NCBI GenBank assembly: GCA_003210775.1
Contig: QCUI01000001.1
Location: forward strand, 40,813-104,812
Reading direction: 5' to 3'
DNA from: Synechococcus sp. AG-679-A04
GTDB taxonomy: Bacteria > Cyanobacteriota > Cyanobacteriia > PCC-6307 > Cyanobiaceae
DNA: 64,000 nucleotides
Made by a program: the position numbers and the translations under genes. Position 1 is the stretch's first letter. Each line of letters starts with the position of its first letter. The notes beneath the pieces are model-generated. The model made no database searches and was not told where the DNA came from. It saw nothing but the letters and a program-made list of their open reading frames with translations. Below are positions 1 to 9,445 of this stretch, one piece after another.

Positions 1-25
1 AGCTTGCTAGGACTTGGTCCTTAAG

Positions 26-793
26 TCACCAGGCCCGATAAACCAGTCTCCCAAGCAACTCACGCAAAGCACGGGAACTGCCATCAAGGGCCGCAGCGGT
101 CGGAAGCCACTGGGTGGGATCGCGCCAAATCGGTCCTGCCCATTGGCCACGGCCCTGAAAATCCACCGGGAATGGCACCACGTTCAGCCCCTGGCGTTCG
201 AACAAGCGTTGGGCCCGGCGCATATGGAAAGCACTGGTGACCAGAAGAATGCGTGGGGTCGTGGTTGAACGATCAGACTCCTGCAACAGCTGACGAATCG
301 CAACGGCTTCCTGGGCTGTGTTCACCACAGGGGGGGTACTTTGCATCGCCGCAGCAGGGATACCCAGCTGCTCAGCCTCCTGCAAATAACGCTGCCCCTC
401 TGGTGGCTGGCCGGGGCGAAACGGACTGGCACCGCCGGTAAATAGCAAGCGCGGTGCTTTGCCCTGCCGATACAGATCAAGCCCAGCGAGGAATCGATCC
501 GGGTCATGCCACTCGCTGACCTTCGCAGCGCCGGGAGCAGGGTGACGGCCGCCACTGAGCACAACGATCGCATCAGCAGACGGAACCTTTGCTGCCGATT
601 GGCGTTGCCAAGGTGTCTCCAACCAGCGCCAGAGGGTCTGGCTCACCAGCCCCAGCGAAAACAGCCAGAGCAAGACCACAGCCGTGATCACTGGCCAGCG
701 CCAGCGACCGATCAAGCCCACCAGCAGCATGATCAGACTGAGCCCAAGGGGCAACAGAACCAGGGGCAGGATTTTGCTCAGCCAGTAGGCCAT
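26..793 (-). CDS. DUF218/YdcF-SanA-like membrane protein
   Basis: This 255-residue protein begins with two hydrophobic segments (about residues 5-27 and 33-52). A DUF218-type domain follows, with the ADAIVVLSGG strand near residue 73, the LLFTGGAS motif near 116, and a TAQEAVAI stretch followed by ILLVTSAFHMRRA near 183. This is the order seen in the YdcF/SanA/ElyC family. Those proteins are inner-membrane anchored and linked to envelope or peptidoglycan-precursor metabolism, but their reaction is not settled. The ATG at 793 gives a typical family length. It is followed 30 bp downstream of the epimerase stop and is GC-rich like the core genome. The role here is inferred to be in the cell envelope; no substrate can be read from the sequence. 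Confidence 0.85.
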   Translation of the reverse strand: MAYWLSKILPLVLLPLGLSLIMLLVGLIGRWRWPVITAVVLLWLFSLGLVSQTLWRWLETPWQRQSAAKVPSADAIVVLSGGRHPAPGAAKVSEWHDPDRFLAGLDLYRQGKAPRLLFTGGASPFRPGQPPEGQRYLQEAEQLGIPAAAMQSTPPVVNTAQEAVAIRQLLQESDRSTTTPRILLVTSAFHMRRAQRLFERQGLNVVPFPVDFQGRGQWAGPIWRDPTQWLPTAAALDGSSRALRELLGRLVYRAW

Positions 794-823
794 AGGGAAG
801 GTTCAGCCCAGTGGCAGTAACTC

Positions 824-1846
824 TCAGACGCTGTAGAACTCGCGATACCAACTGGCAAAGCGATCGACACCCTCCTCAATCGGCGTGCTGGGACGGAAAC
901 CAACCCAATCCTCCAAAGCTTGGGTGTCTGCGGCGGTGGCCACCACATCTCCAGGCTGCATCGGCTGGAAATCTTTGATCGCTTCTTGACCGAGCGCTTG
1001 CTCCATCACTTCGATAAAGCGCAGCAGTTCGGTGGGCTGGCTGTTGCCGATGTTGAACACCCGATGCGGAGCTGCGGCCGTTGCTGGATCGGGCTGGAGC
1101 GGATCGAAATCCGGGTTAACGGATGCAGGTTTGTCGCAGCAGCGCAGCACCCCTTCCACGATGTCGTCGATGTAGGTGAAATCACGCTGCATCTTTCCGT
1201 GGTTAAACACCTTGATCGGATCGCCCGCGAGGATCGCCTTGGCGAACAGCATCGGCGCCATATCTGGGCGCCCCCAGGGGCCATAGACGGTGAAAAACCG
1301 CAAACCGGTTGCCGGGAGGCCATACAAGTGGCTGTAGGTGTGAGCCATTAGCTCATTGGCCTTCTTGCTTGCGGCATACAGGCTCACCGGATGATTGACG
1401 GGCTGCTGTTCATGGAACGGGAGGTTGCGGTTGCCGCCATATACCGAACTGCTGGAGGCGTAAACCAGGTTTTCGACGTCGTGATGGCGGCAACCTTCAA
1501 GGATGTTGCCAAAACCCACCAAATTGCTCTGGATGTAGGCCGCTGGATTCTCCAGCGAATAACGAACACCGGCTTGGGCTGCCAGGTTGACGACCACGCG
1601 TGGCTGCTCTGCCGCAAACAGAGCCATCAACGCTTCGCCATCCTCCAGCGCCAACTGTTCAAAACGACAGGCATCCGCGGCAGCAGCAGCCTCGATACGA
1701 GCGAGGCGAGCGCCTTTGAGCTGGGGGTCGTAGTAGCTGTTGAGGTTGTCGATGCCGACGACCCGCTCGCCACGTTCCAACAAACGCAGACTGAGGGCTG
1801 CGCCAATGAAGCCGGCCGCACCGGTGACCAGAACAGGACGTGTCAT
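824..1846 (-). CDS. NAD-dependent epimerase, UDP-glucuronate 4-epimerase-like
   Basis: This is an extended short-chain dehydrogenase of 340 residues. The Rossmann motif GAAGFIG is at residues 9-15, and the catalytic Tyr157-x3-Lys161 lies in YAASK, followed by RFFTVYGPWGRPDMA. The IDNLNSYYDPQLK segment and the FTVYGPWGRPDMA segment are typical of UDP-glucuronate/UDP-GlcNAc 4-epimerases (GAE/WbpP-like). The start codon overlaps the stop of the upstream UDP-glucose dehydrogenase gene by four bases (ATGA), so the two are translationally coupled. The pair would turn UDP-glucose into UDP-GlcA and then UDP-GalA. The substrate is inferred from family and context; a UDP-GlcNAc epimerase is the main alternative. 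Confidence 0.88.
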   Translation of the reverse strand: MTRPVLVTGAAGFIGAALSLRLLERGERVVGIDNLNSYYDPQLKGARLARIEAAAAADACRFEQLALEDGEALMALFAAEQPRVVVNLAAQAGVRYSLENPAAYIQSNLVGFGNILEGCRHHDVENLVYASSSSVYGGNRNLPFHEQQPVNHPVSLYAASKKANELMAHTYSHLYGLPATGLRFFTVYGPWGRPDMAPMLFAKAILAGDPIKVFNHGKMQRDFTYIDDIVEGVLRCCDKPASVNPDFDPLQPDPATAAAPHRVFNIGNSQPTELLRFIEVMEQALGQEAIKDFQPMQPGDVVATAADTQALEDWVGFRPSTPIEEGVDRFASWYREFYSV

Positions 1847-3285
1847 GGCTGGCCTTCACCCACACGCCAGAGGTTCAGACCGGAGGCCTGGACCTCAGCA
1901 GGTGTGACCAACGATCGGGCATCAAAGACCCAGGCGGGCTGACGCATCAATGGAGCCAATGCTGACCAATCAAGCTCTCGGTATTGAGTCCACTCCGTGA
2001 GAATGAGCACAGCATCAGCCCCCTGCAACGCCGAGGCGATGTCGTCACTGGGCCACCAAGTGCCCTCGCCGCTCAGTGCCGCACGCGTAGGTCCCGACTC
2101 GGCATCCGGTGCAGTACTGGCAGGCAAGTTCAGATCACGGGCAATTTGAGTTGAATCCACTTTGGGATCATGGATGGCGAGCTGAGCGCCCTCTTCCAAT
2201 AAATCCCTGGCAATGCGGATAGCCGGGGCTTCACGGGTGTCGTTGGTGTCGGCCTTGAAGGCAAAACCAAGAATGGCGATGCGTTTGCCAGTGACAGTGC
2301 CGAACAGTTTCTGCACCACCGTGTGAGCAATGCGGTGCTGTTGCCAACTGTTCAGCTGCACTACTGACTCCCAGTAGTTGGCCACATCAGGGAGCCCGAA
2401 ATGCCTGCAGAGATAAACCAGATTGAGGATGTCTTTGTGGAAGCAACTGCCCCCGAAGCCAGGGCCTGCCTGCAAAAATTTCGCACCAATGCGGCTGTCG
2501 CTGCCAATTGCCCGGGCCACCTCACGCACATCAGCACCAGTGGCTTCACAGAGAGCCGCAACTGAGTTAATCGAACTGATCCGCTGAGCCAGAAAAGCGT
2601 TGGCCGTGAGCTTGGAGAGTTCGCTGCTCCAAAGGTTGGTGCGCAGGATGCGCTCCTGAGGCACCCAATGGCCATAAACCGATGCCAAGGCATCGATGGC
2701 CTCAGGATGTTCGCCGCCGATCAGCACCCGATCCGGCGATTCAAGATCAGGGATCGCAGTGCCTTCCGCCAAAAATTCTGGATTCGACAGAACCGCAAAG
2801 GTTTTCTGTGGTGCCTCGCTGGACTGTTCAGCAGCAGAGAGGATCGCTTTGACCGCTTCAGCGGTGCGCACCGGCAGGGTGCTCTTCTCCACGACGATCG
2901 TGTGACCCGTTGCCGATTGAGCCACCTGGCGGGCACAGGATTCCACCCAGCGCAGATCGCTGGCCTGACCAGCACCAAGCCCTTTGGTTTTGGTGGGGGT
3001 GTTCACCGAGATGAACACCATATCTGCTGCGGCGATCGCCTCGTCCACATCTGTTGAGAAATGCAGGTTGCGTCCTCGCGCACGCCCAACAACGGCATCC
3101 AAGCCAGGCTCGTACACCGGCAACTTGCTCAGATCGCTTTGATTCCAGGCATCGATGCGGGTCTGATTGATATCGACGACTGTGACTTGAATTTCAGGGC
3201 AACGGTCGGCAATGACTGCCATGGTCGGTCCGCCCACGTAACCAGCGCCAATGCAACAGATGGAACGGATGGGAGCAACGGTCAT
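1843..3285 (-). CDS. ugd: UDP-glucose 6-dehydrogenase
   Basis: The enzyme oxidises UDP-glucose twice to UDP-glucuronate with NAD+, supplying uronic acids for surface glycans. The protein has the N-terminal dinucleotide motif GAGYVGG, the VNTPTKT and EKSTLPV motifs, the NPEFLAEGTA segment, and the catalytic cysteine in GFGGSCFHKD near residue 281. The C-terminal UDP-binding domain carries GFAFKADTNDTREAPA. The insertions and the GAGYVGGPTMAVIA start resemble the eukaryote-like (long) UGDH class. I chose the ATG at 3285; the reading frame also extends to a TTG at 3309, which would add eight residues before the Rossmann fold. It is coupled to the following epimerase by a four-base overlap. Confidence 0.93.
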   Translation of the reverse strand: MTVAPIRSICCIGAGYVGGPTMAVIADRCPEIQVTVVDINQTRIDAWNQSDLSKLPVYEPGLDAVVGRARGRNLHFSTDVDEAIAAADMVFISVNTPTKTKGLGAGQASDLRWVESCARQVAQSATGHTIVVEKSTLPVRTAEAVKAILSAAEQSSEAPQKTFAVLSNPEFLAEGTAIPDLESPDRVLIGGEHPEAIDALASVYGHWVPQERILRTNLWSSELSKLTANAFLAQRISSINSVAALCEATGADVREVARAIGSDSRIGAKFLQAGPGFGGSCFHKDILNLVYLCRHFGLPDVANYWESVVQLNSWQQHRIAHTVVQKLFGTVTGKRIAILGFAFKADTNDTREAPAIRIARDLLEEGAQLAIHDPKVDSTQIARDLNLPASTAPDAESGPTRAALSGEGTWWPSDDIASALQGADAVLILTEWTQYRELDWSALAPLMRQPAWVFDARSLVTPAEVQASGLNLWRVGEGQP

Positions 3286-3415
3286 CCAGTTGTTAGGGCT
3301 AGTCGTCAAACATTGGAATTTTATCGCTGATTCTGGGGACCAATCTCATAGGAGGTGGTGGTCTGCTAGGTGGGTGCCACTGTGGCGGAACCTAAATGAA
3401 AAGATTTTGAAAAAA

Positions 3416-5293
3416 TCAATCCAACCCTTTGTCCCGCTGCCACTCAGGCACCAACTCCGCCAATAAAGTCAGGCAAGCTTCGACATCCTGCTCCGCAATC
3501 ATTTCTTCTAAAGCGCCGAGCTTGGGCCAGAGCTCCTGGGGTGAAAGAGACGGCTCATGAGCCCTATAAATCAAGGGATGCGCAGTGGTCTCTGATTTAG
3601 AATCAATCAATAGCTCCTCATAAAGCTTCTCACCAGGCCGTAGACCGGTACAAACAATTTCAATATCACCATTTGGATTGTGCGCATCACGCAAGGAAAG
3701 TCCGCTGAGACGCACCATCTGTTCCGCAAGGTCTTTGATACGTAACGGTTCACCCATGTCGAGAAGAAAAAGATCACCGGACCGGGCAAGAGTGGCAGCT
3801 TGAAGCACTAGCTGAGCAGCCTCGGGGATCGTCATGAAGTAACGAATGATCTCGGGGTGAGTAAGAGTAATTGGCCCACCATCAGCGATCTGCCTACGAA
3901 AAAGAGGAACAACAGAACCCGAAGAGCCAAGCACATTACCGAAACGAACCATCGCAAAACGAGTGGGAGGCGGGCCAACACTATTTGTACTCTGAAAGGT
4001 TTCAAGTGCAATCGCCTGCAGTACCTGCTCCGCCAGACGCTTACTGGCGCCCATCACATTGGTGGGTCGCACCGCTTTGTCGGTAGAGATAAGCACCAGT
4101 TCGCTCACGCCCGCTGAAAAGGCGGCCCGGCAGACCACTTGGGTGGAACCCACATTGTTGGCGAGTCCCGCCAGCGGATTTGCTTCCACCAAAGGCACGT
4201 GTTTGTAAGCAGCAGCATGGAACACGGTCTGAACACCATGCTCCACAAAAAGGCGTTGAACCAAAGCTGGATCCGCCGCGCTACCCAGCACGGGCAGCAA
4301 CTTCACACAGGCGGGCATAAGCTTGCGTAGCTCCTGTTCCACGGCATAGAGGGACGGTTCATTGTTCTCGAGCAAAATCAGGGCCTTGGGATCCAGCTGG
4401 GAAATCTGACGGCAGAGCTCGGCGCCGATCGTGCCACCGGCTCCGGTGACGCACACCACTGCATCGCTCAGCCCAGGGCCAAGAAGCTCAGGCACAGGCG
4501 GAACGGGATCACGACCAAGCAGGTCTTCAATGGAAACGGGGCGGAGCGCATCGATGCGGGCCCGACCGGCGGTGATGTCATCGACCGACGGGATCTGCAA
4601 CACAGGGATTGACTGACGTTGCAAATCGGAAACGATGCGCCGGCGTTCGCTTCGGGGTAGCGAGGAAATCGCCATCAAAACCTGATCAAGCTGATCAAGG
4701 ATCTCGCTTAGCACCTGGGGCGGCTGGATCGGAATGCCGTTGATCGTGCGCTCCCAAAGAGACGGCGCATCATCGAGAAAAGTGACGATCTGGTGGTTAC
4801 CAGCTAGACGTAAAGCAGCGGCGAGCTGGGCACCAGCCTCTCCAGCACCGTATATGGCGACACGAACTGTCTGCTTCTGCTCCGCCGAATGAAGCGACAA
4901 AAGCAGGTCTCGCAGAGCAAAGCGAACCAGTCCGGAAAACCCTGAAAGCAACAACCAAAGCAGGATCCAGCTACTACGAGGTGGCATTGGAAGACGCAGC
5001 ATTACACCAGTTCCAACAAGCACAAGCACCAGCAGTCCATTACGGCCAGCGAGGCGGTAGAAGGCCCGACTTCCCACATAACGCGACAGGCCTTTGTATT
5101 GCCCAGTGAATGCATATAAGGGGAGACCAAAGAGGATCACAATGGGCAACAGCCACAAACCATCAACGAGGAAACTGGGATGAAAGGGATTGGCCAATCG
5201 AAACCAGAAGCTGAGCCAAACAGAAGTTGGAAGCAACAGTGCATCAGCAGCAATCAAAAGCAAGCGACGATGACTGAGCGAAAGCCTCGACAT
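3416..5293 (-). CDS. membrane-bound nucleotide-sugar 4,6-dehydratase (WbpM/CapD/FlaA1-like)
   Basis: A 625-residue protein with four hydrophobic segments in the first ~125 residues. A CoA-binding-like Rossmann domain (IYGAGEAGAQLA) follows, then a C-terminal SDR domain with VCVTGAGGTIGAEL, the STDKAVRPTNVMGASKR active-site region and RFGNVLGSSGSVVPLF. This is the classic layout of WbpM/PglF/CapD, which dehydrate UDP-GlcNAc to UDP-4-keto-6-deoxy sugars at the inner membrane. The frame runs up to a TTG at 5323, but the ATG at 5293 (MSRLSLSHRR) keeps all transmembrane helices. It still has the GC-rich composition of the flank and marks the left edge of the AT-rich island. Product stereochemistry cannot be read from the sequence. 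Confidence 0.9.
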   Translation of the reverse strand: MSRLSLSHRRLLLIAADALLLPTSVWLSFWFRLANPFHPSFLVDGLWLLPIVILFGLPLYAFTGQYKGLSRYVGSRAFYRLAGRNGLLVLVLVGTGVMLRLPMPPRSSWILLWLLLSGFSGLVRFALRDLLLSLHSAEQKQTVRVAIYGAGEAGAQLAAALRLAGNHQIVTFLDDAPSLWERTINGIPIQPPQVLSEILDQLDQVLMAISSLPRSERRRIVSDLQRQSIPVLQIPSVDDITAGRARIDALRPVSIEDLLGRDPVPPVPELLGPGLSDAVVCVTGAGGTIGAELCRQISQLDPKALILLENNEPSLYAVEQELRKLMPACVKLLPVLGSAADPALVQRLFVEHGVQTVFHAAAYKHVPLVEANPLAGLANNVGSTQVVCRAAFSAGVSELVLISTDKAVRPTNVMGASKRLAEQVLQAIALETFQSTNSVGPPPTRFAMVRFGNVLGSSGSVVPLFRRQIADGGPITLTHPEIIRYFMTIPEAAQLVLQAATLARSGDLFLLDMGEPLRIKDLAEQMVRLSGLSLRDAHNPNGDIEIVCTGLRPGEKLYEELLIDSKSETTAHPLIYRAHEPSLSPQELWPKLGALEEMIAEQDVEACLTLLAELVPEWQRDKGLD

Positions 5294-5559
5294 CCGATAT
5301 ATGACGGTTCTCAAAGAAATCAAAAAGCGTCTAACGAGTCAACATAGACAATTATTACTTGAAGCACTAGCCGAACTCAGTCGATACAAACTGAAGGAGT
5401 CGCCCAAAACGCGGGTGAGGAGAGACATGAGATTTGAGAGCTATCACAGTCGGGGAAGTCCCAAGATGCTGCTAACCACAACAATAAGACAAAAACCAAA
5501 GAAGCAAGACATTGTAAAATTAAAGGTGATTACAATACAAACAAATGGACGAGTAAAAA

Positions 5560-6705
5560 TTAATCCAAGCAATAATCAATAGCACTTTGGAAACTCTTGA
5601 CAACAATGCGACTATCAAACATAGCAGCGGTTGAGAGAGCATTGGAGGAAAATTGCTTTAACTTAGAGGGGTTAGAAACAACAAAATTGAGAGCAGAAAG
5701 CAAAGAACAAGAATGTTCGGGCATAACAAGGACACCGTTAAAAGAATTAAAGACAAAATCCCTAGGGCCTGAAATGTCGGTAGAGATTACAGGTAAACCA
5801 CAAGACATTGCCTCGAGCAAAGAACTCCCAAAGCCCTCACGAAAACTAGCAGAAACATAGCAGTCGAAGACAGAATAAATCGAAGAAGTATCATCGACAA
5901 AATCAATATGTACAACATTTTGAGCAGAAAACAGTAAATCCATATGAACTTGACCCAATTCAAGGGGCCCAACCAAAACAAGAAAAGAATCTGGATAAGA
6001 AATCAAATGCTCCTTAAAAGAATGCAAGAGGACAAGAATGCCCTTATCGACACATATTCTGCCAACATAGCCGAAGACAAAGGGTATTGCATGTTGAGGC
6101 AATGAAAGAAGTTTGCCAAGGCATGGTGACCGAGAATTGAAATTAGATAAAAAAAGATAATTAATATCCCGTGGCTTGAAAACACTACGATCAACTCCCG
6201 ACAAAGAACCGGGGGATATCACAACATCGAAAATATTAGCCGAAGAGGCAACAGAAGCCAAAAAGTATCGGGCCTGAGAGTAACTATCAAAGAAAACATT
6301 ATCAGCCAAAACATATACTAGATAATCTAAAAAACGGAAAAAAACACGGCGATAACCACGGAAAAGTTGCCATCTTATACCTGTGAAATAATGAATAGTA
6401 TAACCAGAAAGGAAAAAAGTAAATGCGTTGAACAAAGAGCATTTAGGAGTGAAAGAGAGTGTTAGTGAACATCGAGACAATGCCCTGAGCCAAAAAAATC
6501 GAATAAAGGCGACTAGATCAAATAAGGAAGGATTTCTCTCAAAAGGAAAACATTTTAAAATAACACCGGCAGGTAAATCATAAATATACTTATCCTCGGG
6601 CAGAAAAAGGATTATTTGATACCTAGAAGACAATACGCTAATTAAATATGTAAGATGTTGATGAACAAAGAGAGATGAGTTGGCAGTAATAAGAATTTTC
6701 TTCAT
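5560..6705 (-). CDS. glycosyltransferase, GT4/GT1 family (GT-B fold)
   Basis: A 381-residue GT-B glycosyltransferase. The C-terminal Glycos_transf_1 domain contains FGYVGRICVDKGI (about residues 212-223) and the nucleotide-binding E-x7-E motif in REGFGSSLLEAMSCG (about 289-303), followed by PVISTDISGPRD. These features are typical of retaining GT4 enzymes that transfer a sugar from a nucleotide donor. The start at 6705 is supported because its ATG shares one base with the TGA of the upstream SDR gene (TGATG). A longer frame to 6789 only adds sequence overlapping that gene. The protein is unusually rich in Phe, Leu and Ser, in keeping with the pyrimidine-rich coding strand here. Donor and acceptor are unknown. 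Confidence 0.85.
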   Translation of the reverse strand: MKKILITANSSLFVHQHLTYLISVLSSRYQIILFLPEDKYIYDLPAGVILKCFPFERNPSLFDLVAFIRFFWLRALSRCSLTLSFTPKCSLFNAFTFFLSGYTIHYFTGIRWQLFRGYRRVFFRFLDYLVYVLADNVFFDSYSQARYFLASVASSANIFDVVISPGSLSGVDRSVFKPRDINYLFLSNFNSRSPCLGKLLSLPQHAIPFVFGYVGRICVDKGILVLLHSFKEHLISYPDSFLVLVGPLELGQVHMDLLFSAQNVVHIDFVDDTSSIYSVFDCYVSASFREGFGSSLLEAMSCGLPVISTDISGPRDFVFNSFNGVLVMPEHSCSLLSALNFVVSNPSKLKQFSSNALSTAAMFDSRIVVKSFQSAIDYCLD

Positions 6706-7550
6706 CACAGGACAAAGACAAAAACAAGGAAGCGTGAAACAGGATTGTTGCTGGGAAGCCTTTTTATGAAAGATTGTAATCGCACACAAAACTTCGCAGA
6801 TAGGCGAGGCTTAAATGAATCAAGGAGTTGCAGAAAAGGAAAACTAGCTATACTAAAACGGGAAAAGAGGGCAACTTCATAAAAGAAACCTCTCTCAGTA
6901 GAAAAGGAACTAATTCTAGCAATGTCGTTGAAGATGTACTCAGGAATACTGCACACATAAGTTATAGGTGGTGAAACAAGATTCTTCAGGCTAAACGGAA
7001 AAAGAAGAAACAAAAGCTTAACGAAGAAAAAAAGCTTACTTTTATGAAGAGGGTCAAAAATTAAAACCGATGGTTGAATTACAGTAACAGAGACCGAAGG
7101 AGAAAGTGAATGCATAAAGCGCAAGGCAGTATCAGAACATCTCTTAGAAAGCTCGTACAAATTGAAGATTTGACTCCTAGACAAATGATTAAAACGAAGG
7201 GGATTTAAATTAAAAGTAGAATATGGAGAAAGTGAACCTACAGAGGATATATGATAAAAAAAAAGGTTATGCCTAGAAGAGACAGTATTCAAGAGACTGA
7301 ATACATGAACAGGCAAATAAAAATTTGAGGCATAATAAGAATTTGGCGTTCGATAATCACCAACACAATTTATAAAGACAATGGTTTGACAATCACAAAA
7401 AGGTAATTCATTAGAAATAAAAGCATCAAGAGCATCAACACTTAGGATAGAAATGTCATAACAAGTATCGTGAAAGAAATCATAAAGGCGTTGGCCAAGC
7501 CTGCCATAGCCGCCTAAAACAAAAATCCTGGGTTTGATATTAGAAAACAT
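6705..7550 (-). CDS. SDR-type NAD(P)-binding sugar reductase/epimerase
   Basis: A 281-residue protein with an N-terminal Rossmann fold motif (VLGGYGRLGQRL, residues 11-22). There is a plausible YxxxK catalytic pair in YELSKR, and a serine-rich strand before it (HISSVGS). Length and layout fit an RmlD-like or epimerase-like SDR acting on a nucleotide sugar, though similarity to any named enzyme is weak. The gene is packed tightly: its ATG directly abuts the stop of the preceding small membrane ORF, and its TGA shares a base with the next gene's ATG. Strong Phe/Ser/Leu bias reflects local composition. The substrate is unknown. Confidence 0.75.
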   Translation of the reverse strand: MFSNIKPRIFVLGGYGRLGQRLYDFFHDTCYDISILSVDALDAFISNELPFCDCQTIVFINCVGDYRTPNSYYASNFYLPVHVFSLLNTVSSRHNLFFYHISSVGSLSPYSTFNLNPLRFNHLSRSQIFNLYELSKRCSDTALRFMHSLSPSVSVTVIQPSVLIFDPLHKSKLFFFVKLLFLLFPFSLKNLVSPPITYVCSIPEYIFNDIARISSFSTERGFFYEVALFSRFSIASFPFLQLLDSFKPRLSAKFCVRLQSFIKRLPSNNPVSRFLVFVFVL

Positions 7551-7991
7551 TTATTGAAAAGCGATAATCAAATATTTACTTTCAAGGAAAAAGATTGAAT
7601 AAACTTGACGAACTAACCGGATAAAAGCCAATTGATCAGAAATAGATTTACACATAACCAGACAATAATGACAAAAAACAAATCCTACAATAAAGCCAAA
7701 GTGAAAAAGGGTAGTGGATGAATCATAACCCAAATCAAAAAAACAAGCCAGGATAAAGGGCAACAAAATAAACCTGAAATGCAAAAAATATATCAAACAA
7801 AACAGGGTGCACCGATTACAAAGCAAAAAGGGAGCAAAGGTCAAATTGAGTCTATACAATTGTAAACGAAGAAATCTAAGAGAAAAAGATACAACTAATA
7901 AATAAACCAAGCCTGCAAGGGATTCAGAAAAACTGCGGCACAGAAGAAAAAGAAAGCAACATATTACGAACTTATCAGAAAATAGTTTCAA
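7551..7991 (-). CDS. small hydrophobic membrane protein or gene remnant, function unknown
   Basis: A 146-codon frame, very rich in Phe, Leu, Cys and Ser, with three to four likely membrane segments. No family is recognised. In favour of coding: its TAA stop directly abuts the ATG at 7550 of the following SDR gene with no gap, the packing seen between other genes here. Against: there is no ATG near the front, only a TTG at 7991, and the T-rich strand makes long hydrophobic open frames likely by chance. It may be a fragment of a polymerase or flippase gene. Confidence is low. Confidence 0.35.
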   Translation of the reverse strand: MKLFSDKFVICCFLFLLCRSFSESLAGLVYLLVVSFSLRFLRLQLYRLNLTFAPFLLCNRCTLFCLIYFLHFRFILLPFILACFFDLGYDSSTTLFHFGFIVGFVFCHYCLVMCKSISDQLAFIRLVRQVYSIFFLESKYLIIAFQ

Positions 7992-8032
7992 GCCACAACA
8001 AGTGGAGATATAAACCGTGTTGAAACGGTGAG

Positions 8033-9445
8033 TCAGAGATTAAACATCTTTAAAATCAAAGGACGAATTTCAGTAGCGTCAATGTGTAAACGAGAATCAA
8101 GTGGCTGTATACCATGGCCTGCGAGCATAACCACTCCATATGGCTGGTGATAGCCTGTACCAGGGTCTCGATTAATCATATCAATACCAAGTTCAATTAT
8201 AGATAATGATTTTGAGGATCCATCTTTGTGATTAAGGCGCGCTCTATGTTCATATAATGCGGTTTTACTAGGAGAGAGGCCTAGATTAACAGTATTGTCA
8301 ACTTGACGGATGCGTTTCCATATAGATATGCCGTTAGAATCGGTTAAAGAAGAAACCAGACATACAAAATGTCTTGCATGAGCTTCAGAATCAAAGGAGA
8401 AATTAAAGTCTGGCTGCATAGCCAACATATTAGTAACGGGTTTTATCCAACCAATTGTCCGAAAAAATAGTTGAAAATCAGCAATCCGCCATTCACCACA
8501 ATAAGCATCACGATATACGGCTTCTTGACCCATACTAGAAGCAATCATTAATCTACCTCGTCGTTCAGAGACATAGGAAAGAAGCTTAGAAAGCTGTACA
8601 TCAACAACATCCATTGCATATAAAATATTTTTGGAGCAAAATATATCATATTTAGATTGAAGCTGAAATGAAAAGTCATTTGGAAAAGTATATTTCCAGT
8701 AACGATGCATCATTCCCGCAACATGGTTAGTGAAAAATGTGCAAAACTCTGGATTATGATTATGCAAAGCATCAACAAAAAAATCAAAAGCCACTAAAGA
8801 CTGAAGAACAGACCGACGTGAACGATACCAAACATTAAACTTTTCATGAATTAAGTGATTAGCTAAAGCTATACAAGTGGTAAAACGAAGGCCAGTCCTT
8901 AACATTTGAAGAACATCAGTAATCAAACCGGCAGATAATTGAATTTTTCCAGCTATAGCACCATCTTGTCGAACCTGTCGAAGGTTAAATCGCTGAAAGG
9001 CAGAATACTTAAGGGGCCAAGTATTGTCTCCAGGAGAGAATGTATCAGAGATATAAAATTCATAAGTAGGATCTATATTCGGAGAATAAGACTGGAGACT
9101 TCCGAAAATACCAACTCTAACTCCATTATCTTTAAGAGTATGCCAGACAGGAGGGTAGTTTTTGTTAGCTAACTCTATATTCTGATTAATAAAAAATATT
9201 TCATGATCTACATTAGTCACACCTCGATGCACAGTAGGCCAAGTTGTCCATGGATGAAGCTCGCCTTCATCTCTGGTGAAACTTGTATAAGTAACAGAAT
9301 GCTTTAGAATATATGCCAAAGACGAGAAGGGTCGCATGAAAGCATACCAATCAACTACACGCCAAGGAACTTCATTTAGCTCGTAGAGAATAAGAGGTTG
9401 ATTTTGTGACAATAAAGGAATAGCATAGGAGGTTGAAACTGGCAT
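8033..9445 (-). CDS. divergent alkaline-phosphatase/phosphodiesterase-superfamily protein
   Basis: A protein of about 470 residues resembling type I phosphodiesterase/alkaline-phosphatase-fold proteins found in cyanobacterial glycan clusters. The N-terminal strand YELNEVPWRVVDWY takes the place of the usual metal-binding Asp motif. The TTWPTVHRG segment would hold the nucleophilic Thr. NHVAGMMHRYWKY and the terminal VVMLAGHGI provide histidines. The usual D-H pair before the C-terminus reads ASSMGQE, so the metal site is incomplete or remodelled. I used the ATG at 9445. The frame extends to a TTG at 9526, and an ATG at 9537 lies one base out of frame behind a T7 run, so the true N-terminus may be longer and hydrophobic. 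It may remove or add a phospho-group on the glycan. Confidence 0.6.
   Translation of the reverse strand: MPVSTSYAIPLLSQNQPLILYELNEVPWRVVDWYAFMRPFSSLAYILKHSVTYTSFTRDEGELHPWTTWPTVHRGVTNVDHEIFFINQNIELANKNYPPVWHTLKDNGVRVGIFGSLQSYSPNIDPTYEFYISDTFSPGDNTWPLKYSAFQRFNLRQVRQDGAIAGKIQLSAGLITDVLQMLRTGLRFTTCIALANHLIHEKFNVWYRSRRSVLQSLVAFDFFVDALHNHNPEFCTFFTNHVAGMMHRYWKYTFPNDFSFQLQSKYDIFCSKNILYAMDVVDVQLSKLLSYVSERRGRLMIASSMGQEAVYRDAYCGEWRIADFQLFFRTIGWIKPVTNMLAMQPDFNFSFDSEAHARHFVCLVSSLTDSNGISIWKRIRQVDNTVNLGLSPSKTALYEHRARLNHKDGSSKSLSIIELGIDMINRDPGTGYHQPYGVVMLAGHGIQPLDSRLHIDATEIRPLILKMFNL

Noticed and set aside
9..21. Small hairpin AGGAC-TTG-GTCCT just after the DUF218 gene stop
   Set aside because: Only five base pairs and no T-run follows on the transcribed strand, so a terminator call is not supported.
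1006..1617. Minus-strand frames overlapping the UDP-glucuronate-epimerase-like gene, and plus-strand frames at 920-1942
   Set aside because: They lie entirely within clear SDR genes in another frame and show no domain; the GC-rich sequence favours long shadow frames.
5301..5582. Plus-strand 93-codon frame between the WbpM-like gene and the first island glycosyltransferase
   Set aside because: It overlaps the N-terminus of the WbpM-like gene and the end of the glycosyltransferase, is rich in Lys/Arg from A-rich DNA and has no recognised motif or start signal.
8014..8029. Inverted repeat ACCGT-n6-ACGGT between the phosphatase-like gene and the small membrane ORF
   Set aside because: Five-base arms without a clean T-run are common by chance; no reliable terminator or attenuator.
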